From a virus: a stretch of 35,628 nucleotides of DNA. Below, piece by piece: positions 15,982 through 23,232 of the stretch. The DNA is taken from positions 1 to 35,628 of IMG/VR virus record IMGVR_UViG_3300033156_001392; one strand, given 5' to 3'. Each line of letters opens with the position of its first letter. Positions within the stretch are counted from its first letter, which is position 1. A program made the translations under genes and the position numbers. The notes under the pieces were generated by a model that was not told the DNA's origin, ran no database searches, and worked only from the letters and a program-made list of their open reading frames with translations.

Positions 15982-16023
15982 CTGATTCATTGTACCGTCA
16001 TGCCGCTGACTCACCACCGGCGA

Positions 16024-16239
16024 TCAATCGGCCGGCTTCTTCACTCGCGGCTCAAAGCGAATCCCTCGATCACCAGGATAGGAACTGCGATGATTATGCT
16101 CGCCAGTCCAGATGGCTTCAGGAATGGTCACCGGATACGCGTCGCATTTCCGGCCCTCACCCACCCACCAATGTCGGCAATAGGTACAAATCGGGCTGTA
16201 GGTGGGCAACGCAAACTCGCGATCATCGATGCCCTTCAC
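16024..16239 (-). CDS. Small Cys-rich protein (putative metal-binding)
   Basis: 71 residues. Contains ICTYCRHWWVGEGRKCDAYP followed by IPEAIW.GEHNHRSSYPGDRGIRFEP. The CxxC plus a later Cys and His pair suggests a small metal-binding fold; I recognise this pattern as a conserved small protein in phages and bacteria without a known role. I favour GTG 16239, which overlaps the upstream stop as GTGA with GGAGG four bases away; the ATG at 16242 is too close to that site. Confidence 0.72.
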   Translation of the reverse strand: MKGIDDREFALPTYSPICTYCRHWWVGEGRKCDAYPVTIPEAIWTGEHNHRSSYPGDRGIRFEPRVKKPAD

Positions 16240-17789
16240 CATTCCTCCCTTCGATACCCCAAGGTCGCCGCGCCGCCGCTGTCCCTGCGCAACTGGGCAT
16301 CTACCCGCGACCATAGCTCATGATGATGAAGCCGATTGGCCTCGCCGGGCGTCATGATGCCTGCGTTGATCTTACCGGAAAACTCGGCGATCAGCGCCCT
16401 CTCAATGGTGTTCACCAGGTGAGCAAATCGCCCAGGATCGATGTTGCCCTGTGGCCTCATGACGTAGCGGTAGCGAGTGCCCTGCTGCTCGCCCACGGCA
16501 CGCAACTCCCGCAGGCCCTCCTGAAGCAACAACTTCACATCGTCTAGCGAGAAGCTGTTGCCGCTGGGATGATTGTGGGTCACATAGGCCCCTCGTAGCT
16601 TGGCCATTTCCGCATCGCTGAAGCGCACGTAATCCCGGGCCCCCGTCTTGGCGAAAACTACCTTACCGTCCTCATCGACCACCACCGCACGTTCAGTGGT
16701 TCGCGTTACAATACGAGCCTCCTCTCTGCTAAGCGCCGCATCACGCGCCGCTACAGGATCGATCACCACAACGGACTCCGGCTCTACGCCGCGACGCAAC
16801 TTACTGAGCGGCGTTACCCGCGGGCTGTCCCCCCACACATCGGAATGCACCGTGGAACACAACGCGCCCAAAGCGAAATCGCCCCGTTTCCACGACTCGT
16901 AATACTCCTCGCCCATCATACGCCGCTGAATACTCTCGGGCTGACGCAGGAACCACTCACGACCCGTTTCCCACTTCACATCGGGAAGCCCTTGGATGCA
17001 AGGAATGGCAGTGCATCTCCCCCGCGGATGATCGCTGAGCTCTTTGTCCAACGAAAAGACCTCGCCATCGGAGACCAAACAGGCCATACAGGTCCGCGAG
17101 TCCCTGGCGGACAGCCTCTTGTATTGCGTTACCACGCCACTGGCTCGGTACTGTTCTACGATTGCATGCCGATAGACCCGCATCTGTTCGGTGCGAGCGA
17201 TGGTGATAGCCTTGTCCAACCCAGCGGCCAGTCCGTCCTTCATGGCCCGAGCCGTCTTGTTGGGATTCCAGCCGAGCGCCGTGCCGCGCACCAGGGCGTT
17301 CACCAAGCCGTCCACCGACGTCGGAGTCAGCGCCCGATCCTTGAGTACAGCGAAAAGGGGCGAGCCGTCACCGGCCAACCCCACCATGCCCTCGACGACC
17401 TCGGCGGGCAGCCGGTAGAAAGTGCCCGTCACCTCGGGCGCGGAGGACTGCAGGGCCTCGTAAGCGCTCTGTATGCCCATAGCACCGGCCTCCGCCTGCC
17501 AACGCACGATAGACGGTTCGGCATACTCGTTCTCAAAGCGCCGTACCTGTTGCTGAATCTGTGCCTTGAGCGCCTTGTAGCGCTCCATTCGATAGAGTGC
17601 GCCATGGGAGATGGCCAGCCCCTCTCGTCGGCGCTCCTCGAACTCCCTGGCCAGCGCGGATATCTGGGCGTCCAGGGCCAACTCCACCTGCAACCACCGC
17701 TCGGCCATCTCCCGCATCTGATCGAGCTCGCGAGCCACCAGGTGGCGCTTCCACTCCTGCAGGACCTGGACAACGAGGGGATCCGCCAC
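16236..17789 (-). CDS. MuF-type minor head protein with C-terminal JAB/MPN-like domain
   Basis: 517 residues, longer than a plain MuF/SPP1 gp7-like protein. Residues ~1-285 are the head-morphogenesis part: a helical N-terminus, NKTARAMKDGLAAGLDKAITIARTEQMRVYRHA, then DSRTCMACLVSDGEVF and HPRGRCTAIPC, the Cys/His signature of MuF. Residues ~320-460 form an extra domain: ERAVVVDEDGKVVFAKTG, then AYVTHNHPSGNSFSLDDVKLL (~400-420). The HxHP...S.xD pattern resembles JAB/MPN (JAMM) metalloproteases and RadC. MuF proteins with C-terminal effector domains are a known class of phage-borne polymorphic toxins delivered with DNA. Enzyme activity here is inferred from the motif. GTG start after the 74-residue gene. 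Confidence 0.85.
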   Translation of the reverse strand: MADPLVVQVLQEWKRHLVARELDQMREMAERWLQVELALDAQISALAREFEERRREGLAISHGALYRMERYKALKAQIQQQVRRFENEYAEPSIVRWQAEAGAMGIQSAYEALQSSAPEVTGTFYRLPAEVVEGMVGLAGDGSPLFAVLKDRALTPTSVDGLVNALVRGTALGWNPNKTARAMKDGLAAGLDKAITIARTEQMRVYRHAIVEQYRASGVVTQYKRLSARDSRTCMACLVSDGEVFSLDKELSDHPRGRCTAIPCIQGLPDVKWETGREWFLRQPESIQRRMMGEEYYESWKRGDFALGALCSTVHSDVWGDSPRVTPLSKLRRGVEPESVVVIDPVAARDAALSREEARIVTRTTERAVVVDEDGKVVFAKTGARDYVRFSDAEMAKLRGAYVTHNHPSGNSFSLDDVKLLLQEGLRELRAVGEQQGTRYRYVMRPQGNIDPGRFAHLVNTIERALIAEFSGKINAGIMTPGEANRLHHHELWSRVDAQLRRDSGGAATLGYRREEW

Positions 17790-17790
17790 C

Positions 17791-18015
17791 TCAATTCCAC
17801 CGCCAACGGGGCCAATACTCGGGGGGCAACCACAACGGCTCCCACACGATCAGGCCGAATCGAGCTAACAGCAACATGTCCTGTACGAAACGTCGAGTGC
17901 GCTCTTCCTTCTTCTTGGCCCGAGTGAGCCGTTCCTTCTTCTTAGCAGTTACGCCACATCGCAACAGGCGCAACACCCACGACCAGAAGGTCTCGCCTGG
18001 GACAGCATCGTTCAC
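17791..18015 (-). CDS. Small basic protein between portal and MuF
   Basis: 74 residues. GTG start in a GTGA overlap with the portal stop and GGGGAGG ahead. An N-terminal FWSWVLRLLRCG segment, a strongly basic middle (AKKKERLTRAKKKEERTR) and a Trp-rich end (PPEYWPRWRW). It could bind DNA or the portal, or be a small membrane-interacting protein. No family recognised; tight coupling on both sides argues it is real. Confidence 0.62.
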   Translation of the reverse strand: MNDAVPGETFWSWVLRLLRCGVTAKKKERLTRAKKKEERTRRFVQDMLLLARFGLIVWEPLWLPPEYWPRWRWN

Positions 18016-19367
18016 GTAACGTCCTCCCCCTGCTCCAACCGACGGCGGGCCTCTTCCAAGGCCAACCGTCCCACCGTGGAGCGCTGCATCTCCTCGGCCT
18101 GACGGTCAACTTCCATTTGATCGATCTCATCCTGCGCCCAACCCTCGCGCCGCAAGATGGTGTGAAGCGGTATGTTGGCTCGCACCGCTGCCTCGCGTAC
18201 CTGAGCCTGGGTCAGAGGTTGTACCGTCTCCACCGGCGCCCAGATGGGCAGAATCGCCGACGTGGGCACCTCCATGCCTTGCAGCTTCAATATGAATCGC
18301 CCCAGGTTCTGCCAGGTGATGGAAAACCGCTCTTGATACTGACGCGCCTTGTGTACCAGGGGCGCTTCCATCGCCAGCAGGGCCTCGCCTGAAATGTTGG
18401 CCCCCTGCCCGTAGAAGTAATGCTTGGGCGTTCGCGTGATAATGGCGATGGAGGAGGCCAGCTTGTCGATGGCGTTGAGATAGTTTCCCAGATCGGCGGC
18501 CTCGAACTGGCCGGCAGAGGTCGGCTGATCCCCCGCCATGCCGGCGGCCAGGTCCCAGATTTCGCTCGGCGCGTTTTTGAGTTTGGAGGCCCCCTCCGCC
18601 GCCGAGATCACGTAGCGCTGGGGAAAGGCACCGAACTCCGCGGCGACCATCATGTCGGCCAGCAGTTTGTTCACGGCATCCTGCAGGTGCACCACGTTGG
18701 TAAGCTCAGACGTGCGCGCCCGACGGTGCCGGCGAAGGTGAAAGACGGGCACCTCTTTGTAGGGGTTCTCCTCCACCACCTGCAGGTCCAGGGCATTGGC
18801 GCTGGTTAGGTTCTCCCCTTTGCCGCGGCTGACGTAATGCTCTATATACTCCGGATAGTAGAGATCGACATACCGCCGCCCATCCTCGCCCACCCACCAC
18901 TTGGCCGCAAAGCGCTTAGTCTTCGGACGCTCGGAGTCGTACACCAGGTGGCATAGCCGCGGATCGTTCCAGTAGACGGCGATTCGCTCCTCATCGTTGA
19001 GATCGGGCCAGGCGATGAGATAAGCCTCGCCGGTCACCAGCGCCGCCTCATGAGCCTCGAAAGCCTCCAGCTCCAGGTGTTGATCGATCCATATGCTATC
19101 CAGCACAGCGTTAGCCTCCTCGGCCAGCGCCTGGTCGTTCTCGATGCTCACGTCCCAACCCTTGAGCGTTAGGCGCTCCTGTACCGAATCTATCACCACG
19201 GCACACCAGTTCTGCTCGAAGTGAGCCTTGATGTCCTCAAAAGCCTCCCGCAGCCGCTCAGTGGAGTAGACCAACGGTTGATTCCCGTCGTAATAGTTGT
19301 ACAGTTTGGTGTACAGGGCCTGTTTGGCGCTGAGAGCGCCAAAGGCCAGCTTTAGATCCTCTGTCAT
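18012..19367 (-). CDS. Portal protein (SPP1 gp6-like)
   Basis: 451 residues. Forms the dodecameric ring through which DNA enters. Typical segments: YYDGNQPLVYSTERL near the N-terminus, NWCAVVIDSVQERL, EAALVTGEAYLIAWPD, WNDPRLCHLVYD, LQDAVNKLLADMMVAAEFGAFPQRYV, and the helix TPKHYFYGQGANISGEALLAMEAPL. These are diagnostic of SPP1/gp6-type portals. ATG overlaps the terminase stop as ATGA. It is followed by MuF as in SPP1-like phages. Confidence 0.93.
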   Translation of the reverse strand: MTEDLKLAFGALSAKQALYTKLYNYYDGNQPLVYSTERLREAFEDIKAHFEQNWCAVVIDSVQERLTLKGWDVSIENDQALAEEANAVLDSIWIDQHLELEAFEAHEAALVTGEAYLIAWPDLNDEERIAVYWNDPRLCHLVYDSERPKTKRFAAKWWVGEDGRRYVDLYYPEYIEHYVSRGKGENLTSANALDLQVVEENPYKEVPVFHLRRHRRARTSELTNVVHLQDAVNKLLADMMVAAEFGAFPQRYVISAAEGASKLKNAPSEIWDLAAGMAGDQPTSAGQFEAADLGNYLNAIDKLASSIAIITRTPKHYFYGQGANISGEALLAMEAPLVHKARQYQERFSITWQNLGRFILKLQGMEVPTSAILPIWAPVETVQPLTQAQVREAAVRANIPLHTILRREGWAQDEIDQMEVDRQAEEMQRSTVGRLALEEARRRLEQGEDVT

Positions 19368-20668
19368 CCTCTATGACTCCCGTGTGCACGTCTCCCCCGA
19401 CGCTGTGACAGGGCGTTGAAGGCGCCGGCAGAGGCATCCATGATGTCATTGTGAGGAGCGGTCGGCTGGCTGTGCATGTGGTTGAGCCACATGTCGTTCC
19501 ACGCCGCGCCTAGCAGCTTCACGTTGCCGGCCTCCGATTGCGCGGCCAGGGCCTTGGCCCGGGCGAGCTTGTCCCCCTGCGAGGGCACGCCCCGCGCGTC
19601 CAAGCCGGCCAACAACCGCGTCAACCGCACGGCCTCGCGGCGACCGGCGCTGCCCGGTTCCACCTCCCAGCGCACCAAGAAGCGTGCTCCCCCCGCCGCC
19701 GCGGATTGCGCGCCTTGCCGGCTCAGGTTAACAAAGGCACGCTCTACGTCGGCAGGACCCATCTGCTCGGCAAAGACGTCCATCACGTACCAGGTACCCT
19801 TCACCTCGCGCATCCGCACCGCTGCGGTGTAATCGGGATCATCTTTGGCGATCTCCTTGCGCGTGGAGGCGAAATCCCAAAACAGACACTCCACACCGCC
19901 TCGCGGGACGGCTTCCACTATCTGAAACCAGCCGCGATTGAACACCTTGCCGGCCTCGGGACGGACATGCCAGTTACCGCCCAGGAGACGCTCCCGATCC
20001 ACATAAGGCAGAGCCAACAGATTCGCCCGATACTCCGGATTCGCCTTCAAAAGGGCCGGATTGTCATCCAGTCTCGCCGGAATGAAGGTGAAGCTCTTGG
20101 CGGCGATCCCCGAATCGCCCGACGCCTCTTCCGGCGTATCCCCCCAACGCAACTCCTCGCCCACGCGCACGAAGTAGCGCACCACGCCGGCCCGCTCGGG
20201 GATCGGGTAACCGTCCTCGCCAATCCACCAATCCACCATCTTGGCCACCCAGGAATCGGCGTCGGGATTGGTCGTGGCCCTCACATAAGGTCGTACACCG
20301 CAGGTCGAGCGGTTCCGCGATAGCATGTAGAAGAACTGTGTCTCGCTCAGGTGGGTAAGCTCGTCGAAACCCAAGAGGGGAATCTGTGCGCCCTGCCATT
20401 CGTACTTGTCCTTCTCGTACTGCAAGTGCCCAAACCGCACCCGCGCACCGCTAGGAAAAGTCCATTCCAGGGTGGTCAGCTTCGGCTCAGCTCCCAACAG
20501 CGGATAGATGCGCGACGACTGATCCCATAAGCCGCCCTGGTTGGTGATCTGCGGCGACGTGCGCCGAAAGATCACCGCACCGAAATCCGGATTGTGAATG
20601 TGCCGCAAAGGCTCCATGAGCAGACCCCAGGTCTTGCCCCCGCCAGCGGCTCCGCCGTAGATCACCAT
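19364..20668 (-). CDS. Terminase large subunit (main frame)
   Basis: 434 residues. ATPase: Walker A GGAAGGGKT at residues 5-13 and Walker B LLGFDE at ~98-103. C-terminal RNase H-type nuclease: WDFASTRKE near residue 262 with the first catalytic Asp and HNDIMDASAGAF near 411-422 with another. It packages DNA into the prohead. The frame starts only four residues before Walker A. The usual ~25-residue N-terminus with the adenine-binding Q motif is present just upstream in another frame (20670-20741), separated by one extra base and a TGA. As it stands, either the ribosome shifts frame, or a truncated protein is made from ATG 20668, or the lesion is a sequencing error. Confidence 0.9.
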   Translation of the reverse strand: MVIYGGAAGGGKTWGLLMEPLRHIHNPDFGAVIFRRTSPQITNQGGLWDQSSRIYPLLGAEPKLTTLEWTFPSGARVRFGHLQYEKDKYEWQGAQIPLLGFDELTHLSETQFFYMLSRNRSTCGVRPYVRATTNPDADSWVAKMVDWWIGEDGYPIPERAGVVRYFVRVGEELRWGDTPEEASGDSGIAAKSFTFIPARLDDNPALLKANPEYRANLLALPYVDRERLLGGNWHVRPEAGKVFNRGWFQIVEAVPRGGVECLFWDFASTRKEIAKDDPDYTAAVRMREVKGTWYVMDVFAEQMGPADVERAFVNLSRQGAQSAAAGGARFLVRWEVEPGSAGRREAVRLTRLLAGLDARGVPSQGDKLARAKALAAQSEAGNVKLLGAAWNDMWLNHMHSQPTAPHNDIMDASAGAFNALSQRRGRRAHGSHRG

Positions 20669-20669
20669 C

Positions 20670-20741
20670 TCATATGTCCGCGGAGCTGCTCAGGAAGGCC
20701 TCCTGAGGCCCAGGCTGAGGCCTGATCACCTCCACAGACAT
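20670..20741 (-). other. Displaced N-terminus of the large terminase (frameshifted)
   Basis: A 23-codon frame with a good start (ATG, GGAGGTGA upstream, overlapping the small-terminase stop region). It ends QPGPQEAFLSSSADI then TGA. QPGPQEAFLSS is the usual large-terminase start and contains the Q motif. Skipping the T at 20672 would read ...ADIEMVIYGGAAGGGKT and restore a standard protein of about 458 residues. The sequence at the junction is ATA TGA GATG, which also allows termination-reinitiation at the ATG two bases after the TGA. Confidence 0.8.
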
Positions 20742-20742
20742 G

Positions 20743-21225
20743 TCACCTCACCTCCTCGTCATCATCATCGCTTCGCTCGCTCTCATCCCGCGAGTTTTCG
20801 GGCAGGTAAATGACCACTGCGCTCTCAATAGGCTGACCGGCGCTGGTGATATCCTTGCGCTCCGGCGCATCCAGGCCCAACAACTTTGCACGACGCTCCA
20901 TGATCTTCAGTATGCGGTCGGTAACCAGAGGATCGGCCCGTTTCGGCCACAGCGTCCTGAGAAGCGCATCAAGACGTTCAACCTCCAGACGTCGGATCGC
21001 TGCCGTATCCTGATCGCGCTCCCGATTGAGTCGATCCAGTTCGCGCTTGACGTCCTTGTACGCGTAGAGCTCATCCCAATGCTTGGGCAACTCCTCGGCA
21101 CCAAACTCCTCCAGCACTTCCCGAGCGATCTGCCGGTAGTGCATCCCCGACAGGCGCTTGGCAAGCACCACCGCTCGCCGTTGAGCCGTTTTGATTCGAG
21201 AGGCCGAGGTCATAGGCTGAGGCAC
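20743..21225 (-). CDS. Terminase small subunit
   Basis: 160 residues upstream of the large subunit. N-terminal DNA-binding helices (RRAVVLAKRLSGMHYRQIAREV, an HTH-like pattern), a coiled middle with AYKDVKRELDRLNRERDQDTAAI, then ERRAKLLGLDAPER, a typical small-terminase oligomerisation motif, and an acidic tail. It recognises the pac or cos site and hands DNA to the large subunit. GTG start with AGGTGG ahead; it is the first gene after the likely late promoter. Confidence 0.85.
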   Translation of the reverse strand: MPQPMTSASRIKTAQRRAVVLAKRLSGMHYRQIAREVLEEFGAEELPKHWDELYAYKDVKRELDRLNRERDQDTAAIRRLEVERLDALLRTLWPKRADPLVTDRILKIMERRAKLLGLDAPERKDITSAGQPIESAVVIYLPENSRDESERSDDDDEEVR

Positions 21226-21271
21226 ATTACCACCTAGTTGTTACCATAAGTCACATAGTATACGTGCTCAT

Positions 21272-21280
21272 ATTATAACA
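21272..21280 (-). promoter_or_regulatory. Extended -10 promoter for the late (packaging/structural) operon
   Basis: On the minus strand TG-T-TATAAT is a perfect extended -10, about 45 bases before the small-terminase GTG, with no good -35 17 bases upstream. A weak -35 with an extended -10 fits a promoter that needs an activator, and the small HTH gene just upstream is a candidate. A second TATACT lies a little further downstream at ~21258-21263. Confidence 0.6.
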
Positions 21281-21319
21281 GCGTAACAGAACACATTGGG
21301 ACCAAAAACGTCAAAAGTG

Positions 21320-21583
21320 TCACGACTTCCGGTGGGTATCGTTCGTCATCCGGGCATAGCACTGATAGGCCTCGGCCAAGTCACGCCCCACCGTAGTGGG
21401 AGAGATGCAGAGGCGCCAGGCGGCCTGCTGCTGTGTGAGACGTTGACCGTAGACCAGCTCCACACAGCGACCCACGCGCCAACGCACCGAGGCCAGGAAC
21501 GCCCGGGTGTGAGGATCAACATCGGGCCAGGCGGCCATGGCGATGCGCAATCGATCGCGGGCGTCGCGGATATCGTCTTGCAC
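21320..21583 (-). CDS. Small HTH protein, candidate late-gene activator
   Basis: 87 residues. The second half, VYGQRLTQQQAAWRLCISPTTVGRDLAEAY, is a clear helix-turn-helix of the sigma-region-4 / RinA / ArpU kind: a helix, a turn with CISPTTV, then a recognition helix. GTG start with GGAG six bases upstream. It lies immediately before the late promoter and terminase genes, where phage late regulators usually sit. The HTH is visible; the activator role is inferred. Confidence 0.72.
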   Translation of the reverse strand: MQDDIRDARDRLRIAMAAWPDVDPHTRAFLASVRWRVGRCVELVYGQRLTQQQAAWRLCISPTTVGRDLAEAYQCYARMTNDTHRKS

Positions 21584-21609
21584 GGGTATCTCCTATATCA
21601 CTTGGGCGA

Positions 21610-21804
21610 TCATTCTCGGGCCACGTAAGTGGCCAGATCGCGCAACCAAGTTGCCAGTTCACTTCGTAGACTGCCGATCCGTTCTGGTGGCATGTCATAG
21701 CAGCGCTCGCATTCGTAGAGCAGGTGGTAACCGGCAGCGCGAAGACGGCGGACCAGCTCACGACGTTCGTCAGGAACAGGGCGCGGGTAGATGTGCTGAG
21801 TCAT
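21610..21804 (-). CDS. Small unknown phage protein
   Basis: 64 residues. Starts MTQHIYPRPVPDERRELVRRLRAAG, then YECERCYDMPPERIG with two Cys, then a helical end. The ATG overlaps the resolvase stop as ATGA. No family recognised. It is part of the coupled chain leading to the HTH gene. Confidence 0.62.
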   Translation of the reverse strand: MTQHIYPRPVPDERRELVRRLRAAGYHLLYECERCYDMPPERIGSLRSELATWLRDLATYVARE

Positions 21805-22127
21805 GTTGGCTTGACATCCTCCTCTTGCGGATCGCCGAACCAATCTAGGAAGTCGGCCAGCCGGCACAACACAATGTCGTTGTCGTGGCGTCGCCCTTTT
21901 TGGTGCAGTACCACCAGGGGGCACTTACCGGCGCTGGCATTGCGAACGGCCTGGTCGATGGCCTTGGTAAGCCAGGCGGGAAATCGGGAGCGGGTTTTGA
22001 TCTCTACGGAGAAGGCTCCGGTCTCCACGTCGGGAGTTCGCAGGCCCAAGGCGTAGTTGGACGTACGCCGGCCCCCGAAGCGCCGTGCGATCGTACGCTC
22101 GCAGGCCTTCCAGGTCTTATCGGGCAT
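21801..22127 (-). CDS. PDDEXK-type Holliday junction resolvase-like nuclease
   Basis: 108 residues. WKACERTIARRFGGRRTSN is the usual start of short phage and archaeal-type resolvase/restriction-fold nucleases. It is followed by TPDVETGAFSVEIKTR, where D..(x)n-E-x-K forms the PDDEXK active site (Asp, Glu, Lys), then PLVVLHQKGRRHDNDIVLC. It likely resolves branched replication or recombination intermediates before packaging. It overlaps the previous gene by 11 bases and the next by four. Placement next to terminase genes supports a debranching role. Confidence 0.75.
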   Translation of the reverse strand: MPDKTWKACERTIARRFGGRRTSNYALGLRTPDVETGAFSVEIKTRSRFPAWLTKAIDQAVRNASAGKCPLVVLHQKGRRHDNDIVLCRLADFLDWFGDPQEEDVKPT

Positions 22128-22359
22128 GAACGGTATCCTCCTTCGGCACGATCACGCGTAGGTCTGTCGCAGGGCAGGTCCACTCGCTCCCCAGGGCCAA
22201 GCTGGTGCCCCTCGACTGCCTCGCCAACCTGACGGCGTAGTACACTGTGTCGTCAAAGGGGCTGACAAAGGAGTGCTGATAATCCAGCACCAGCCGGAGT
22301 ATCGGATGGTAAAGCTGCCGACCGGCCAGGCGCGGATCCACGAAAGTGAGCGGGTCCAT
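22117..22359 (-). CDS. Small unknown phage protein
   Basis: 80 residues. VDPRLAGRQLYHPILRLVLDYQHSF, then FDDTVYYAVRLARQ and a C-terminal TCPATDLRVIV. No recognised domain. I start it at ATG 22359, which overlaps the upstream stop as TGATG with GGAG ahead. Part of the coupled block before the resolvase. Confidence 0.62.
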   Translation of the reverse strand: MDPLTFVDPRLAGRQLYHPILRLVLDYQHSFVSPFDDTVYYAVRLARQSRGTSLALGSEWTCPATDLRVIVPKEDTVHAR

Positions 22360-22721
22360 CAAGGGATCTCCTTGGAACCGTGTTGACGACAGGCCTCACG
22401 CGTCTCCAGGTAGCGGCGTTCGGCAGCCTCGAAGCGCCGGCGAGCGGCGTACCACTCCTGACAGCGCAGACGATCGTCGGGATCACTGCGCGCCTGGGTA
22501 AGTCGCCGCCGGAGCTGGGCCAGGTGCTTGACTGCGCGGCGATCATTGGGGTGTTCTTTGACATAGATCTCGCCGGCGGCGATACGGGCCTCCAGTTGCA
22601 CGGCCCGAGGGAGTGCCCCATCCTGGCCGGCGTCGATGGGTCCCCAGGTGGCTTGCCAGGCCTGGTAGGCCTCCTCCAACTCAGCCCTGGCTTGAGCCAC
22701 CGGTTCATGTGTGCGGTCCAT
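22359..22721 (-). CDS. Helical unknown protein
   Basis: 120 residues, almost entirely helical and rich in Arg, Glu, Ala and Gln, with heptad-like stretches (VAQARAELEEAYQAWQATW and WYAARRRFEAAERRYLETRE). ATG with GGAGG seven bases ahead. First gene after the iteron region and so possibly the first of a separate transcript. No family recognised. Confidence 0.68.
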   Translation of the reverse strand: MDRTHEPVAQARAELEEAYQAWQATWGPIDAGQDGALPRAVQLEARIAAGEIYVKEHPNDRRAVKHLAQLRRRLTQARSDPDDRLRCQEWYAARRRFEAAERRYLETREACRQHGSKEIP

Positions 22722-23232
22722 TGACGTTCCTCCTGAGGCGATGGCTTGTTACACCTCTTGGAGAAAGTCCTCCCGACGGGAAGTTCATGCCCCATAGTTC
22801 CTCAGGCAGGTGTAACAACTGTAACAATCTTAGACTAGGGTCCAACTTGGTTACACTTGTTACACTTGTTACACCTGTTTAGAAAAGTCCCTATATAGAA
22901 AAATTTTCCTCGGGACTTTTTTAAAATGGTGTAACGAAGTGTAACAGTGTAACAACTTAGACTGGGGTCCAACTTTGTTACACTTGTTACACCTATCTGG
23001 GAAACTCCGGCGCGGGAACTCTGCGCTAGAACTTTCTCAAACTGGTGTAACAAGTGTAACAGGCCTCCCTCACCGTCCGATTGGAGCGACTCCGTTACAC
23101 TTGTTACACTTCTCCGGCAAACTTCTGCCGGAGCATGCCGCGGCGTTAGAGTTTCCAAGACAGGTGTAACAAGTGTAACAGGCGATGTGTTTGTGTCCTC
23201 ACGTTCGTCTCGTGTCTCTCCAAAGTGATGCA
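22722..23232. repeat. Iteron array with four dyad modules: probable replication origin
   Basis: A gene-free stretch downstream of the primase-helicase. Copies of the 9-bp unit TTGTTACAC and its complement GTGTAACAA form four modules. Each has left-facing copies, a 55-70-base spacer, then right-facing copies: 22746 with 22810-22827; 22847-22874 (three copies) with 22929-22955 (three); 22975-22992 (two) with 23045-23062 (two); 23092-23109 (two) with 23164-23181 (two). Inside each module the symmetry continues as GAAA-type words facing TTTC-type words. Module 2 has a 9-bp inner stem (AAAAGTCCC) around an AT-rich core that could unwind; module 4 has an 8-bp inner stem (CTCCGGCA). The linker CTTAGACT(A/G)GGGTCC recurs at 22829 and 22956. 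Such iterons beside a primase-helicase are what an origin looks like. Confidence 0.8.

Noticed and set aside
15771-16316. Plus-strand open frame of 181 codons
   Set aside because: Antisense to two supported small genes, no ribosome site, and no family resemblance.
22746-23181. Integron attC-like sites or a CRISPR array
   Set aside because: The repeats do not fit the RYYYAAC/GTTRRRY attC cores, and there are no direct repeats of 25-40 bases with unique spacers.
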